Part shown: positions 32,930-45,156 of the stretch, piece by piece
How positions within the stretch are numbered: the first letter of the stretch is position 1
Layout: every line of letters starts with the position of its first letter
Translations under genes and position numbers: made by a program
Notes under the pieces: generated by a model
Seen by the model: only the letters and a program-made list of their open reading frames with translations
Told to the model about the DNA's origin: nothing
Databases searched by the model: none
Origin: Capsicum annuum
Lineage: Eukaryota; Streptophyta; Magnoliopsida; Solanales; Solanaceae
Reading direction: 5' to 3'
NCBI RefSeq assembly: GCF_002878395.1
Contig: NC_061116.1
Location: 119,109,534 to 119,173,533, forward strand
DNA: 64,000 nt

Positions 32930-33803
32930 ATTTCTTCTAAGATGTCTATGTTCTAGGAATTTACATGCTATGGTCTAGGTTTCTAGAGTAGCTGGAAATT
33001 GGTGTGTTTTGAACCCAGCGATTTTGTCCCTTAAGACTACTGATTTTGATTTTTCTTTGGTCATTAAAATCCAATTTGTATCTCGGTTGAGGACTTTATA
33101 ATTTTCTTCATATTTTTTAAGGATGTTATCTACTGCTTTCATCTCTAAAGCTCGTCTGGTTTTGATCCAGTATTTATTAAAATAGGGAATCTTTTTATCA
33201 ACTCCTATCGCGTTGCTATTATAGTCTGTTAATTTTTCCACCATTATATAGTTAAAAGTGGGGAAATATAGTTGATCATTTTGATATTCCGTTGTAATGC
33301 TATAGAATTTGCAATAGACTGCTTCCTTTTTGACATAGTCTCTGATTGAACTGGTTAGATGTATCGGCAGTCCTTCTAATTTAGATTAAGCTGGTTTAAA
33401 ATAAACTCAGTCTAAGTAACCGAATTCAAATAATTTGGTTGTGAAACCAGCTAATCCTCCTGGGAAGGTAGAAAACCTTGGATATAAACTTTTTGTTTCG
33501 ATCCGACAATTTATCCATAAGTTTCTGGTAGATTGTAAATCTGTTTTGTAAATGTCAAATATTCTTCCTCTTTCGGATGGACTTTTCCTACCTGAAAAGA
33601 AGAAAACTTGTTTCCTGAAGAGAAGTTGGTTCTTTCTTCTAATTTCTCAGAGGTTATTTCAGATTTTACTGATTTTATTACTTTCAGAGAATTTTCTCTG
33701 TGTTTCTGCTTGGATTTTAGCTTTGTCTGTAGACTCGGCCAACATCATATCGGGGCATGTTGTTTTTGGTACTTGGTGCTAGTGGGACATCTCCTGCCAC
33801 TTT
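32930..33803 (-). pseudogene. TAV remnant (A2)
   Basis: Matches A1 TAV from the N-terminal repeat block (one repeat copy only, 33803-33715) to the C-terminal part (33244-32975 open). Its N-terminal helical part is lost in the deletion that joins it to RT sequence at about 33805-33812. Several stops. Confidence 0.65.
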
Positions 33804-33805
33804 AT

Positions 33806-35454
33806 TGGGAAATTCTTTTCAAAAAATATTCTATCCATCTTTCTTTGAAAAATTTGTGGTGCATTCTTTAGTTCAAACGGCATTACTAATGATTCATAAT
33901 GGCCATTAGGTGTACTAAATGTTGTTAGAGGGACTGATTCCTCTGAAATTTTAATTTGCCAAAATCCACTTTTGTAATCAAATTTTGAAAAGATGTTTTT
34001 TCCTTTAGCAAGGTTAATTAAATTTTATTTATTAGGGATAAAATATCCATCAAAAATGTAATTTTTATTTAGCTCTTTATAGTTTATGACCATTTGAGTT
34101 TTTTCTCTTTTTTATTCCGAGTGGTTTCTTACCATAAATGCAGCACTACAGTGTGGACTCCTACTTGCTCTTATTAATTTAAGATTAAGGAGTTCTTGTA
34201 TCTAAATTTTAAATTCAGTTTTGTCTTCTTCATTATAAAGCATTGGTTCAACTTTTATGATGATACTAGAATCTTTAAGAGTTAAGACTATTTTTTTGTG
34301 GTTATTATTCCATTTTTCGAATGAATTTTCTCCATAAGATACTTGCAAATCTTATTTTATTTTTTCAAAATTGAGACATTTACAAGAGTGGTTTTTAAGG
34401 GGATCTAAAAAAATTTTTTTAAAGATTCCCTTTTCTTTTATCAAGATATAAGGATTGTGTTTCCTTGGAATTTTTATAAATTGATTACATGGAGTTTTAA
34501 AACTAACCTTGTATATTGTTTGATGATAATTTTGAAACTATTGTATAAAGTCATACCAAATCAGTTTCAAGTTTATCATATGCAAAAAACATGTTTTAAA
34601 GAAACAATTTTAGATCCCAAAATTATTTCTACATTTTCTTTTACATGTATTTATTTTTCTTTTATCACCTGTAATACCAATAGCAGAGGTGTTAGTATTA
34701 TTAATATCCCAATTTTTTATTAAAAGGGATTTTGCTAAACTGGCGTCAGAGTCATTATCTATTTGAGAACAAGAAGTCAGTTTTGTTTCGTAGGTTGAAA
34801 ATTTTACGAATACCGATACTCTAAAAGATGTTTCTTTAGGCATCAGATTTTAGGAATAAAACAAGTTTTCTTTCCTAAGGTTATTTGGATTCCTTCTTTT
34901 TGGATATTGTATTGATCCAAGCTATTAAGAAATGTTCCCCCTAAAATTATGTTGTAGTCATTTTCATGATTACTAATATAGAGAGGAACTCTTATTCTAA
35001 TTGTCCCAAGTTGTATTGGTAACTCTATCATTTTTGAACATTCATAACTATTTTCTTCAAACGTTTTGTATATATAAGGCTTACCTTTAAAGTTAACTAA
35101 TCCTTCTTGGATACTTTCCTTGACATAATTTGCTGATGATCCTGACTTTATTAGGATTGTTTGATTGTTCTAGTTGCTTCCGTTAAAGAATCTTCCTGAA
35201 ACTTCCGTAACATTGTTAGAGCTTTTGCTATTAAATCTTATGGAATTACCTTTTCGTATGGAGTTTCTCCCATATTCTATTGAGAGTCTTGGATTTGAAG
35301 TTGTGGAGCTTCCTAGTTCTATATCTTTTCCCACATGAATTCCATATTCAGTAGGAATATTTGGTTGTTGAATCTCTACTTCAACTATTCTAGCTATTCT
35401 TGTGCATTCTTGGTCAATTTCGACAAAGCTTTTTATTTTTATAGACATTTCCAT
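33806..35454 (-). pseudogene. pol remnant: protease and N-terminal RT (A2)
   Basis: ATG at 35454 overlaps the MP end (35414). The 35454-35170 block reads IARIVEVEIQQPNIP, then a TAG separates it from the protease. The protease site reads ILIKSGSSANYV (about 35162-35127), so the position of the catalytic Asp of the D-S/T-G triplet is Lys. The second half, YNIILGGTFLNSL, is in 35031-34843. RT sequence (34500-33812) stops just before the catalytic IDD box because of the deletion. Confidence 0.75.
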
Positions 35455-36105
35455 AATTTGAGTTGGTAACCGTATTAAGATCTTGATAATAGATGTTCAT
35501 AATATGATTACCTTGTTTAAATAAATCTTTTCTTTTTACCTGAAAGTGCAAACTTAAAACTTTGTTAAAATTTGCATCTTTTAATGATACACAATACCTG
35601 GGATAATAGGTGAATAATAATTTGATAAAAATCAAATTTCCTTCAATAATACTTAAATTCCCTTCTCTTGTGTTAATAAATCATTCATCTGAAAGGTTAA
35701 TTACTATTGGACAGTCTATTCCTTCTTTAAAAGTGGATTTAACCATTATTTGGATTCCTCCTAGATGAACATAATCCATTTTTTTCTATTCCTTTCTGAA
35801 ATTTTTCTTAAAATTTGGTCGATCATAGGCTTTGTTAATAAGTTAAGCTTATGTCTTCCAGTATTTTGAGTGATTTCAATTGCTTTTTCAATCTCTTGAT
35901 ATTCATGATAAGAGATTTTATTTCTTGTAAAAGTTCTTTGTAATCTATTGAGCATATTATCTTCTGCTCGAAGATTGAATTTTAATCCTTGGCTTTTTCT
36001 TAACAATTCCTCATCGAATGTTGCTTTTAATGCATATTCTCGTTGATCTTCTTCAGCCTCTATAACCTGAGTGGTTTCTTCTAGGTTCTCAATTTCTTGA
36101 TTCAT
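35414..36105 (-). pseudogene. movement protein (A2)
   Basis: ATG at 36105 overlaps the coat TGA (ATGA). 36105-35761 is open for 114 codons (MNQEIENLEETTQVIEAEED start), then the frame shifts at a run of seven T (35779-35785), continuing as YVHLGGIQIMVKSTF and the SFTYYPRY-like region to 35414. The shift is the same as in A1. An additional break lies near 35640-35680. Confidence 0.75.
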
Positions 36106-37185
36106 TCTTCTGAATCAGTACTTAATTCTGAGAATTTTTCATAGAGTTCTATATAAAAGTCTTCACTTTTAATAGATGAAACTGAATCTAGGTCTGACTC
36201 AATTTATTCTCTATTTATTTTAGATATTTTAACTCTTTTCTTATTACATTCATAACTTTTGTGGCCTTCTTCTCCACAATTATAGCTCTTGTATTTATCA
36301 GTTGATTTCTTTTTGAAATTTCTTCATTTTTTGAAGTATTTTTTTCTCGGTACATAATTTTTCTTGGAAATGTTTTTCCTTTTAATTAATCATTTGGTGT
36401 TTATTTTTCTTTTTAAAGAATTTTCTTCATGACATCCTCATTGAGATGTTGCCTCTGTGTCTTCACAGTAGATTTGAGTACCAATTCTTTTAGCTTTTCT
36501 TTGCATATTATGTAACATACAAAGTTGGCTAAATCTTTGGTTATGGAAGGAAATCCTTTTTCCTAGAGAGTCATGTGTTTGATCTTCTTTCACATATTCT
36601 TCTCTAAACTAGCTAGCCCAATATCCTAATAGATTTTGATAGTATTTATCTACGTATGGAGTCATGTTTTTACTACTATCAAATAACTAGTAATAGTATG
36701 TTTCAAATTCGCAAGTATATTCTTGAATATACTTCATTTTACAAATTTGAAGTTTTTCTAGCCATTCAGCGAGTAGCAGTCTTTGCTTTTCTTTTCCTCT
36801 AGAAATATCTCCTTGGCTTCCTAAAAATTCAACTCCTACATATCTCACTATGTGATCTATTCCTGCACGAGTTGATTTGTTAAAAAGTTCTATGGCTTCT
36901 ATTTTGAATACTTTTTCAACTTCTTCTGATATTTTTTTAAACCAATTGTCTACCTGTCTAGTAAAGGTGCTTGTGGCTATTAAGTATTTTTCATCACTGG
37001 TATAATTGCTTCCTTTCCCTAGGATAAAAAATAGTTCTAAATTCTTAGCCCATAAATCTATAAATTCTCCAAGTTCTCTTTTACAATCTAAATCCAGAAA
37101 TTAGGTAGATCCAGTGTATCCTACTGGGAGTCTATTTGGCATAAATTTAGTTTTAGAATTTATATGGTATTGACTATTATAGTCT
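36102..37185 (-). pseudogene. coat protein, N-terminally truncated (A2)
   Basis: Same blocks as A1 from about the FLDLDC core (near 37090) to the acidic tail ending at 36102. The zinc knuckle (about 36290-36248) reads S-Y-N-C-x4-G-H-x4-C, so the first Cys is lost. The upstream part is replaced by a lineage B leader at about 37185. Confidence 0.7.
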
Positions 37186-37218
37186 TTCAATTGTAGGGGG
37201 TGCGGATTGGGCGGATAA

Positions 37219-37425
37219 CTATGGTCGTTTAAATGTTATGTCATAGCATTCCTTAGTTATTTTTTTTAACCTTATTAATTCTTCTATATTATTTTTAAGG
37301 TATATTATATGTTCCATATTTCTAGTTTTTATATAGTCAAGTGGATTCTTTTTCATAAATGTTTCTATTAATTTTATTTGCTCCATATCTTGTCCCCAAT
37401 ATTCTAAGTATTCGTAGTTTATCAT
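37219..37425 (-). CDS. leader ORF MINYEYLEYW (B1, distal copy)
   Basis: 68 codons, helical and charged (QDMEQIKLIETFMKK; IIYLKNNIEELIRL). Near-identical to 45157-45363. No domain recognised. It lies next to the fusion with the A2 coat. Confidence 0.5.
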   Translation of the reverse strand: MINYEYLEYWGQDMEQIKLIETFMKKNPLDYIKTRNMEHIIYLKNNIEELIRLKKITKECYDITFKRP

Positions 37426-37429
37426 TTTA

Positions 37430-38500
37430 TCCTATAGCGGTTGTAATTTTACTAATTTCTGTGTAATAACTTATTCTAATCGTACTATATTTAATATGTA
37501 ATTCTATGTTATCTATGTGATCCATTAACATTTATTGTTTATGTATAGTGTTATATAAACTATCATTTGTATCTCCTTTTTCTAAGGTTAATTTTATTCT
37601 AAGTAATCTTTCTTCTAATTGTCTTTTTTCTCTTTTAAACTGATTCCTGTAATTAATTTCTTCATATAGCCAACTTTGTTTTTCTCTAACTTTTTTAATA
37701 TATTCTAATATTTTTAATATGTATAATATCCATCTTAATAATAATTATCAAGGTATGAATAGTAGCTATCATCGTCATTTAAGTGTATTCATTCTAATTC
37801 ATCTTCTATCCAATTTTCATCTTCAATATCAAATACCTTTTCCCATATAATTTTCTTTATATCTATCTCTATATCCTTAAGTACATATAAAACAAGTATC
37901 TTAAACCCATCTATCATTTCAGTATGTAAGTAAATATTCATTTTTCATATGATGCTATTTTCAGAAATATTCCCTCCAGTCATATACATAACAAAATATG
38001 ATCATCTTAGATCACTATATACTAGATTATTCTTAAATAACATGTTCTTCGATCACTATTAGCATAGTAATCTGGATACTTTTTCCCTAAACAACGCCTC
38101 TACTCTGGTTACTCCCCTATCACGGCTTCTTTACCACACCGGTTTCACCTTTAGGATGGCATAGTTCTTGGGAATTTTTCTCCTTTTCCACTTTTCTAAT
38201 AAACTTCTTAACATGCTATTCTTCGAATAATTCTACTATAAAGTAACTAACATAAGATTATTTTATTATATCATGATTGTTAGGAATTTATGAATTTAGC
38301 TATTCATAATTATAAATGAAAATACCTGTTCTGGTAGATTTGATAAATTTGTGCTTTGCTCATCCATAGCTTAGTGTAAAACTGAATATCTTTATTGATT
38401 ATATGAGAGAATTTTTGTTGTATACAAGAAGGTTTTCTTTCCGGGTAGAAAGTCTTGCCTTATCTTGGCAAATATCTTGCCTTTTTATAATCTACAAAAC
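37430..38500 (-). other. leader and intergenic region (B1)
   Basis: Contains the acidic leader ORF at about 37740-37940 (ending SYYSYLDNYY before a stop; here the frame is partly broken), an AT-rich leader with no other ORF, a candidate AATAAA (minus strand, about 38390) and a TATA-like ATTATAAAAAGG (about 38490-38501), about 100 bases apart. Promoter and poly(A) calls are by position and sequence only. Confidence 0.45.
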
Positions 38501-38809
38501 ACGTAAATTTTTTTACACTATTCCTACTTTACACTTGTACTAATCTTTACAAAAAGTAGAAAATATCTTTACAAAAGTCAAAGTAGCTTTATGAAAGAAA
38601 AGACTTAAAGCAACTTTACATTAAATAGAAAAGACTAAAAGCTTAAGTAATTTACTAACTTTAATAATGCACTTGTCCTTTTCTTAATCTTCTTTATATT
38701 CTTATTGACTTATCCATTTCTATCTCCTTGTGTCCTTATCTACTTGGTTTCTTCTTGCCATTACTCCATCCGTTATTTGTTTTGATTGTCCCTTATCTTC
38801 ATTCTAACT

Positions 38810-40023
38810 GTACGTCTGGTATAATATTGTCTTCTCCATTACACCTTGAACATAGATGGTCTGGATATTTATGTCCAATTATCTAGTCAATAATTCTTCT
38901 GAAATAAATTTTTCTTTAATGGCTCTAGTAGTTGGTTGCCTTTCTAGATTAAGTAGTGTCATAATCCATCTTTGAATTTCCTCTATATCTGCTTGTCATA
39001 ACTCTCTTGAATTTGAATAAATCATTAGCTAGTCTCTTGAATAGTAACTCCAAATTGGGTTCCCATTTAAGTAATTATTTGTTAACTCTTGGATGATTGT
39101 GGATATTCCAATAATTTATTTATTTGCGTAAAAATCTGGTATATCTATTTTTGGTATTTCTTCCTGTGGTTCAATATCTTCTGGTATGATCATATCTTTT
39201 GCCATTCCTATTTCCACGACTTGTATAATTGGTTTAATCTCATCATACAATATCTCTGTTGGTGCTGTATAAAACTTTATAAAAAATAAGTTGCCTTTGG
39301 TTATCTTTTTGTAAGAGATAATTGCTTTATATATCTCTGGTATAGCTACTAACTCACTTCCATCTTGGGTATATACGGTATTGAGTAATCCATAACTGAA
39401 ACATGTTCTAACTAGATTTGGGTTAGTTTTTGGTAATGCAATTAACTTATTATATCCTTGTTGTTTTTGGGTTATGTAATTTGTATTTGGTTCTTGGATA
39501 TTTATAGCTCTGGGTCTAACGTTTAAATGTGTTTGTATTTTGTGGATGTTTTCAATATATGATTTGGTTATGTGATTATAGGCTTTCTTTTCTTGGTTTA
39601 GACTTTCTAGATATATGGTAGTTTGTGGGGGTATGAACAAAGGGTCTTTTGGTGTTTTTGGTATAAATGGCTTGTCAAATATTTTGTTCAAGTTCATATT
39701 TGGGTTCCTTTTAACTCCTTTGCTTGTACCTGCAGAAGTAGATTGATAATGTTATGGGCTTTTTGGAGTGTCCCAACGTCTCCTTTTATCTCTAGAATTT
39801 TACTGTCTTCCGATCGACATTTCTCTGCACACTGCTGAGTTATCTGAGTCATAGCTTCAAACTTCAGTTTAACTTCATTAGTCTTTAGCTTTTCTATCTC
39901 ATTTCCCGTACTATCCACTTTCAGTGAAAGCGTAGTTAGGGTTTTGAGTATCTTTTCTCGAGCATCGTCTTTTGTAATATCAGTTTGGGTAGCTTTATCT
40001 TGATATGTAATATGCAATAACAT
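38810..40023 (-). pseudogene. TAV (B1)
   Basis: ATG at 40023 overlaps the end of pol (the RNase H end ISR and stop lie about 30 bases further on). The first open block 40023-39694 is a charged helical region (LKVDSTGNEIEKLKTNEVKL); the next, 39697-39116 (193 codons), holds FSYGLLNTVYT and LFFIKFYTAPTE, similar to A1 TAV. A C-terminal part (about 39060-38810) with H-K-Y-P-D-H-x-C-S-R-C is broken by a 10-base loss relative to B2. The Cys pair recalls the zinc finger of caulimovirus TAV. Confidence 0.65.
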
Positions 40024-41890
40024 TCTTGTTAGTCTTGATTACTTCAATTGTAAATGTAAAATTTAATATATTCAATACTAATCTCCGAATTTCCTTCGTT
40101 GTAACTAAATTTTGTATTTTTCTTGTTAACCACCATCGGACCTGTGTATTATCTGTTCATACAATGAACTTGTTATATACAATATATGGCTCAAATGCTA
40201 ATAAACATTTATATAATGAGCATAATTCTTTTCTATTTATTTCCCATTTTATTTCTATTTCATTAAACATTCCTGAGTAGTATCTATAGTGATGTTCTAG
40301 TTTTTCTTCTTCATATCTATACTTAAGTACTCCTCCATAACTATATTCACTTCCATTTGCTTCTACTATATATGTAAATTTTGTATTTTCGTCTGGAAAT
40401 TATAATTTTGGTAATTCTTTACAAAGTATTTTTATTTTCTGAACTTGTTTTCTATCATCTTCGTTGTAATTATACTCTACATCCTTTTTAAATTTTTCTG
40501 TAATGGCTTAGGTTTTCTACTAATTTTGGTATATATTCTCTTACTTGGTTTGCTAATCTTAAAAATGATTGTAATTTCTTTTTTGTATCTAATTCTTCTT
40601 TTGAATTTATTATTTTTTGTACTATATGTTGTTGCATTTTTACTTCACTTTTATCTATTTGTATTCCTAAAAACTCTATCTGATTTTTCATAATTTCGGC
40701 TTTCTTTTCACTTAAACTTATTCCTGAATTTTCTATTATACCTGCAAATTGCTCTAGTAATTTTAAATGTTCATCTTTAGTTTTTGTATATAATAATATA
40801 TCGTCTATGTGTACTATACAATTAGGTAACTGTTTGAAATAGTTATCCATAAAATGTTGATATCTACCTGGTGCATGTTTATATCCAAATGGTAATACAT
40901 TCCATTCGTAAAATCTTTGTGGTACTGTAAATACAGTTAATTTTTTAGTTTCTTCTTCTAGCTTTAAATGGTAAAATCTTGATTTACAATCGAACTTACT
41001 AAAATAGTTATATTTTTGTATCTGTCTTATTTTTAATATATTATTTGGTATTGGATAATTATATGTCATAGTTTTTGTATTTAGGTTTCTATAATCAATA
41101 ACCATTCTACTTTTTCCTCTTTTTTGTTCACTGTGTTTATTTACTATAAATGTTGGGCTATTGTGTTTACTATTACTTTTTTGTATGTATTGTTTTTCTA
41201 ATAATTCAACCATATGTATTTCGAATTCTTTTAAATCATCAAAGTTATATGTTAATGGTTTTTGGGTTATTATACTATTTTTATCTATTAGCTCAATTCT
41301 TACAATAGTCTTATGTTTTTCCCATCCTTTTATGGATCTTCACTATATAGTGGTCTTAATTTTTTCTTTATTATTTCTACCTTATCTATTGAAAATATAG
41401 TTATTTCTTCTTTATTTATTGAAAATATAACTAGTTCTGTTGTGTCTTTAGTATTTTTATATTTTCTAATTTTTTATGTGATTTTTTCACTTCCTTTTAT
41501 CCAATCAGTTTTCTTTCTTATTTTATTAATAACTCTTTTTGCTCTTACCTTTTATTTACATGGTGTTGTAAACCACCAGTGTGTTTTAGTTATTATATGT
41601 GGGTAGAGTTTATCTAAAAACGACATTCCTAAAAGCATATCTTTTGATGTTAGTTCATAATTATAGATCTCTTCTATTGTTAATATCTTATCCCATACTT
41701 GTATTTTTATATTTCTAGCTTTATAGGTAATTAAGCTTCCTTCATTATTAAATCCTTTGAGTACTATTAGTGTTTTTAGCTTATCCCATTTTCTTCTGGT
41801 AAACAATTATATCAACATAAGTTGGCTTCTGCTCCTGTATCTATCATAGGTGTATAATAACTATAATAACATTCCTCTATTATTATCTTC
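39990..41890 (-). pseudogene. pol: protease, RT, RNase H (B1)
   Basis: Protease at 41890-41552 with damaged N-terminus and LTSKDMLLGMSFLDKLYP (B2 keeps the active-site triplet). RT: the 241-codon open block 41213-40488 is the best preserved in the window, with RMVIDYRNLN, SKFDCKSRFYHLKL, VLPFGYKHAPG and the catalytic VHIDDILLYTKT, then EFLGIQI. RNase H (about 40400-39995): YGGVLKYRY, NRKELCSLYKCL and TDNTQVRWW, preceded by a TGA; the usual first Asp is not visible (EANGSEYSYGG). Ends near the ISR stop. Confidence 0.85.
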
Positions 41891-41906
41891 ATAAGTACAT
41901 ATATTT

Positions 41907-42258
41907 TCATGTTAAAGATCTTTTTATTAATAATCTTTCCTTATTGTAGGTTATGTTTAATTGTGTATGTTCTATATTGTAGGGTTTTACTTGTTCTAAC
42001 CATTTTATTCCTAATATTATGTCTGTTTTTTGCACATCTTCCTTTATTTTTAATTCTATTTTTATTTTTCTAACTCCTATTATTATTTTCTTTTTTGTTG
42101 AATCTTTAATAGTTATTAAACTTCTAGGTAGATCTGGGCATATATTACTATTAGATTTTATTTCTTCGTTTTTCACTAGGTATTTTTCTATATGGTTTTC
42201 TTCTTGACCTGTGTTTAGGAGTATAAAATATTATTTTTCATTTATTGTTCCCATTATA
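41907..42258 (-). pseudogene. extra retropepsin-like ORF (B1)
   Basis: A separate ORF between MP and PR-RT. It starts at MGT (about 42258), has one TAA after seven codons, then LLNTGQEENHI, ending with DIILGIKWLEQVKPYNI and a stop before the true protease. The triplet is N-T-G instead of D-T-G, and the same N is in B2. The second half keeps the retropepsin I-I-L-G strand. The A lineage has only one such domain. Confidence 0.6.
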
Positions 42259-42259
42259 T

Positions 42260-43144
42260 GATATTGAGTTAAATTAATTGTTGAAGTTATTTCATAATTT
42301 GTTTTTTACGATGATCCTGATGATTCTGGATTATCAAAAGCTATCGTTTTTGTTATACTTATTCTATCATTTATTATTTCTAAATCTTCTTCTATATCTA
42401 TGTCTTTGTAAGTATAATCATTGTTATCAATTGTTTTTACAAATTATTCAAAAGGACTTTCTATTTGTATTTTATTAATTTTATTTTTTCTCATTATTTT
42501 ATATTTTGTTGTTAATACTTATAGATTTTTACATCTTGCTGTAAATATTTTACTTCCTGGGGTTAGTTCTATTCCTGATATTTTCCAATATAATACTAAT
42601 GATTTATCTATGTTTTTATCTGTTATTGCTACTGAATAATTCACACTTATTATAAATTTAAATTTTTGCTATATTAAATTTCCTCTTATAGCAGTTATTA
42701 TACTTTTATCTATTGGTTTTATAATTCTATCATCTGCTAAATATAATTCTATTGGTGTTTCTATTCCTTCTCTAAAACATGCTTTTATTAATATTTCTGT
42801 TCCTCCAAGGTGTACGTATTTTATTGGGTCTTTACTTTTTATATCGTTTATTTATTTATTAAGTATTCTTTTTGTTACTAGTGGTATACTAGCTCTACTT
42901 TTTGCATATCTACAATCTATTACATGTTCTTTTTGGCTTACTACTTAGTATTCTTCTTTTCATCTACTAAATATGTTTTTGATTGTTGTATTTTAAATAT
43001 TTTTTCTACACTTAAATCTAATTTTTTTCCTTTTATTTCGTCAAATATATTATTATCAAATATTATTTTTTGATCTGTTCTTTCTTCATTTAAATATTCT
43101 TCCTTTGTTATTATTTTTATATCTTCTTCAGTCATTTGATTCAT
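42260..43144 (-). pseudogene. movement protein (B1)
   Basis: ATG at 43144 (MNQMTEEDIKIITKEEY) overlaps the coat end by about 17 bases. After two or more stops it continues as KYVHLGGTEILIKACFREGIETPIEL (about 42825-42750), the 30K-superfamily region also seen in A1/A2. The C-terminal part runs to about 42260 in mixed frames. Confidence 0.75.
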
Positions 43145-44550
43145 CTGATTTACTATTTATTTCATTATCTGTTTCATTTTCTGAAATTTCATATACACTA
43201 TCGTTACTTTCTAATTCGTAATCTATATAATCTATTTGCATATATTCTGCATTTTCTATCTTTATTTTTTATATTTGTTTCTTTTTTGGGTCTTTAGGCA
43301 TTTTACAATCTCTAGCTAAATGTCCTAGTTTTCCACAATTATAACAAGTACATTCTTTTATAGATTTCTTTCTCCTATATGGTCTTTTATATTTATAATT
43401 TTTTACATAATATCTTTTTCTTGGTTTCTTATACTTATATTTTGATTTTTTGTATTTCTTATATTTCTTATGTCTTTTTCTTTTCTTATAAAATTTTTCT
43501 TCACATCCAAATTGAGGTGTTATTTTATCCTTTCAACATACTAGATTTCTTATTAATGTTTTTTCATTTTTATTTCTTCTCTATATTTTTCACATAAATT
43601 TCATTTTTTTATCAACCCTTAATACCTTTTTACTTGCTTCAGTTAAATTTAAAAATCATAATTTTGTTGTTCCTATTAGTGTTCTTTCTATCTATTCTGG
43701 TGTATCTATTGCATTTATACCATTGTCTAATAATTAATTTGTTATATATCATATCCATAATTGTATCGTTTTATCTACATCTATTACACAGTCTAAGTCT
43801 AAGAAGTTATAATTTTTATTAATTATTTTTTTTGGTGTCCATTTATTATATTTATCCTTTAGGTTATATCTTTTAAACTTATCTTTATAATAATATGTAG
43901 GTTTTCTTATTTCTGATGTACTAGGTATTATATTTTCATCGTCTTTTTATCAAGAGTTTCTACTTCCGGTGTTTGTATTTTCTAAGTTTTCTTTATTAAT
44001 TACTTTTTTTCATTAATTTCTAGTTTTTCTATATTTTTTAAGATTTCTATATATGTTTCACTATCTTCTGAATCATAATTATTTGTTTCTTCAGCATCTA
44101 TTGTATTTATTTCTATTTCATTAGTTTCTAATTCTTTATTTTCTAATTTTTCTTTAAAGTGATTTATCTCAATTAATAATTTTTGTTCTTTATCTTTTTC
44201 TTCTTTTTCTTTCTGTCTTTTTTGATACAGCTATTTTAATATTTACAGTTCTTTTCCTAATTCAGCAATCCTATTATTTTTAGTTTCTTCTATTTTCTGT
44301 ATTTCTCTGTAGTCTATTATTTTATTTTATTTATTTCTTTTTTCTTGTCTATTTCTTCGTTTGTTCTTGTTATTCTTACCATGGCTGTTAATTTATCTTC
44401 TAATTTTAGTTCTTTTTTTTCTAGCATTAAGTATAAATGTTCACCTATTTTCTTGTATCGTCTTCCCAGATTGGAAAATACTATTCTTATATTTAATCGT
44501 TCATAATTTTCATATGTTTTTTCATCTATTATAAATTCTTTCTTGTTCAT
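43128..44550 (-). pseudogene. coat protein with CCHC knuckle (B1)
   Basis: ATG at 44550 (MNKKEFIIDEKTYENYE). An acidic, helical N-terminal part (to about 44317, then frameshift) is followed by the core with FLDLDCVIDVDKTIQLW (about 43810-43755; matches A1 FLDLDC), a very basic stretch (KKRKRHKKYKKYKKSKY) and the knuckle C-Y-N-C-x4-G-H-x4-C (about 43345-43305), then an acidic tail ending ESND. At least five stops or shifts. Confidence 0.75.
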
Positions 44551-44555
44551 TTTAT

Positions 44556-44777
44556 CTACTTAATGGTGTGTAGATCATGTTGATATATGTATTTTAGATT
44601 ATCTATTTGTGATTCTAAATATGATATTTCTTCCTTTTGTGCTTTTATTGATTTTTGGCATACTCCAACAATCATGTTATATTGTAGTCTTTCTTTTCTT
44701 ATTTTTAGTTATTTTTATTTTTCAGATATTATTTGTTTTAGTTCTTTATAATTTTTGGATTTTGTTATGTTATTCAT
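44556..44777 (-). pseudogene. small coiled-coil ORF upstream of coat (B1)
   Basis: 74 codons from ATG 44777 to TAG 44556, with two in-frame TAA. Helical heptad pattern in the C-terminal half (AQKEEISYLESQIDNLKYIY). Its ATG overlaps the stop of the ORF before it, and it ends five bases before the coat ATG. Similar to 27473-27667 in A1. Possibly the counterpart of the virion-associated protein (inference). Confidence 0.5.
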
Positions 44778-45039
44778 CTATACAATATTTATAATATTTT
44801 GGTGGATACCGAAATCTGATTTTATCATAATTAGGCGATATGTATCTCATTCTTCTAGATTTTAAATGAATTATTAATTTTGCCTCATTGCTAGATATTA
44901 AGGTAATTAAGTAAGCTAATCTGTGGGGGTTTTCTTTTGTTTTATGAAACTTCTTATATTCTGGGTAGTAACTAGTTAAAATTCTTTTAATTTCTCTAAA
45001 AGCTTGTATATTTTTAAATGGTCTTCTCATATTTAACAA
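44770..45039 (-). CDS. small basic ORF (B1)
   Basis: 89 codons, open and basic (MRRPFKNIQAFREIKRIL; HLKSRRMRYISPNYDKIRF). It overlaps the next ORF by a few bases. No family recognised and no copy in lineage A sequence here. Confidence 0.5.
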   Translation of the reverse strand: MLNMRRPFKNIQAFREIKRILTSYYPEYKKFHKTKENPHRLAYLITLISSNEAKLIIHLKSRRMRYISPNYDKIRFRYPPKYYKYCIDE

Positions 45040-45156
45040 ATAAATAACAACATAGTTAACAAGATAACATAATTAATAATATTAATAATTAAGTTAACAT
45101 TTCTCATAATTAACACATATCTACCAATTGTAGGGGGGTGCAGATTGTGTGGATAA

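Larger units (their letters stand above)
30501..37185 (-). mobile_element. endogenous caulimovirid, lineage A copy 2 (A2)
   Basis: Close relative of A1 in the same orientation: coat (partial), movement protein, PR, N-terminal RT, TAV and a leader present as 2.6 tandem copies. About 1.06 kb that holds the RT catalytic box and RNase H in A1 is deleted (junction near 33810). The right end is a fusion with a lineage B leader near 37185. Confidence 0.85.

Noticed and set aside
39089..39289. Cys/Trp/Phe-rich + strand frame, repeated at 56011-56211
   Set aside because: Antisense of the TAV gene; it recurs only because TAV recurs.
40445..44800. Many + strand open frames rich in Phe, Leu, Ile and Tyr that look like membrane proteins
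   Set aside because: They are antisense to the AT-rich viral genes; Lys/Asn/Glu codons read backwards give Phe/Leu/Ile. No independent support.
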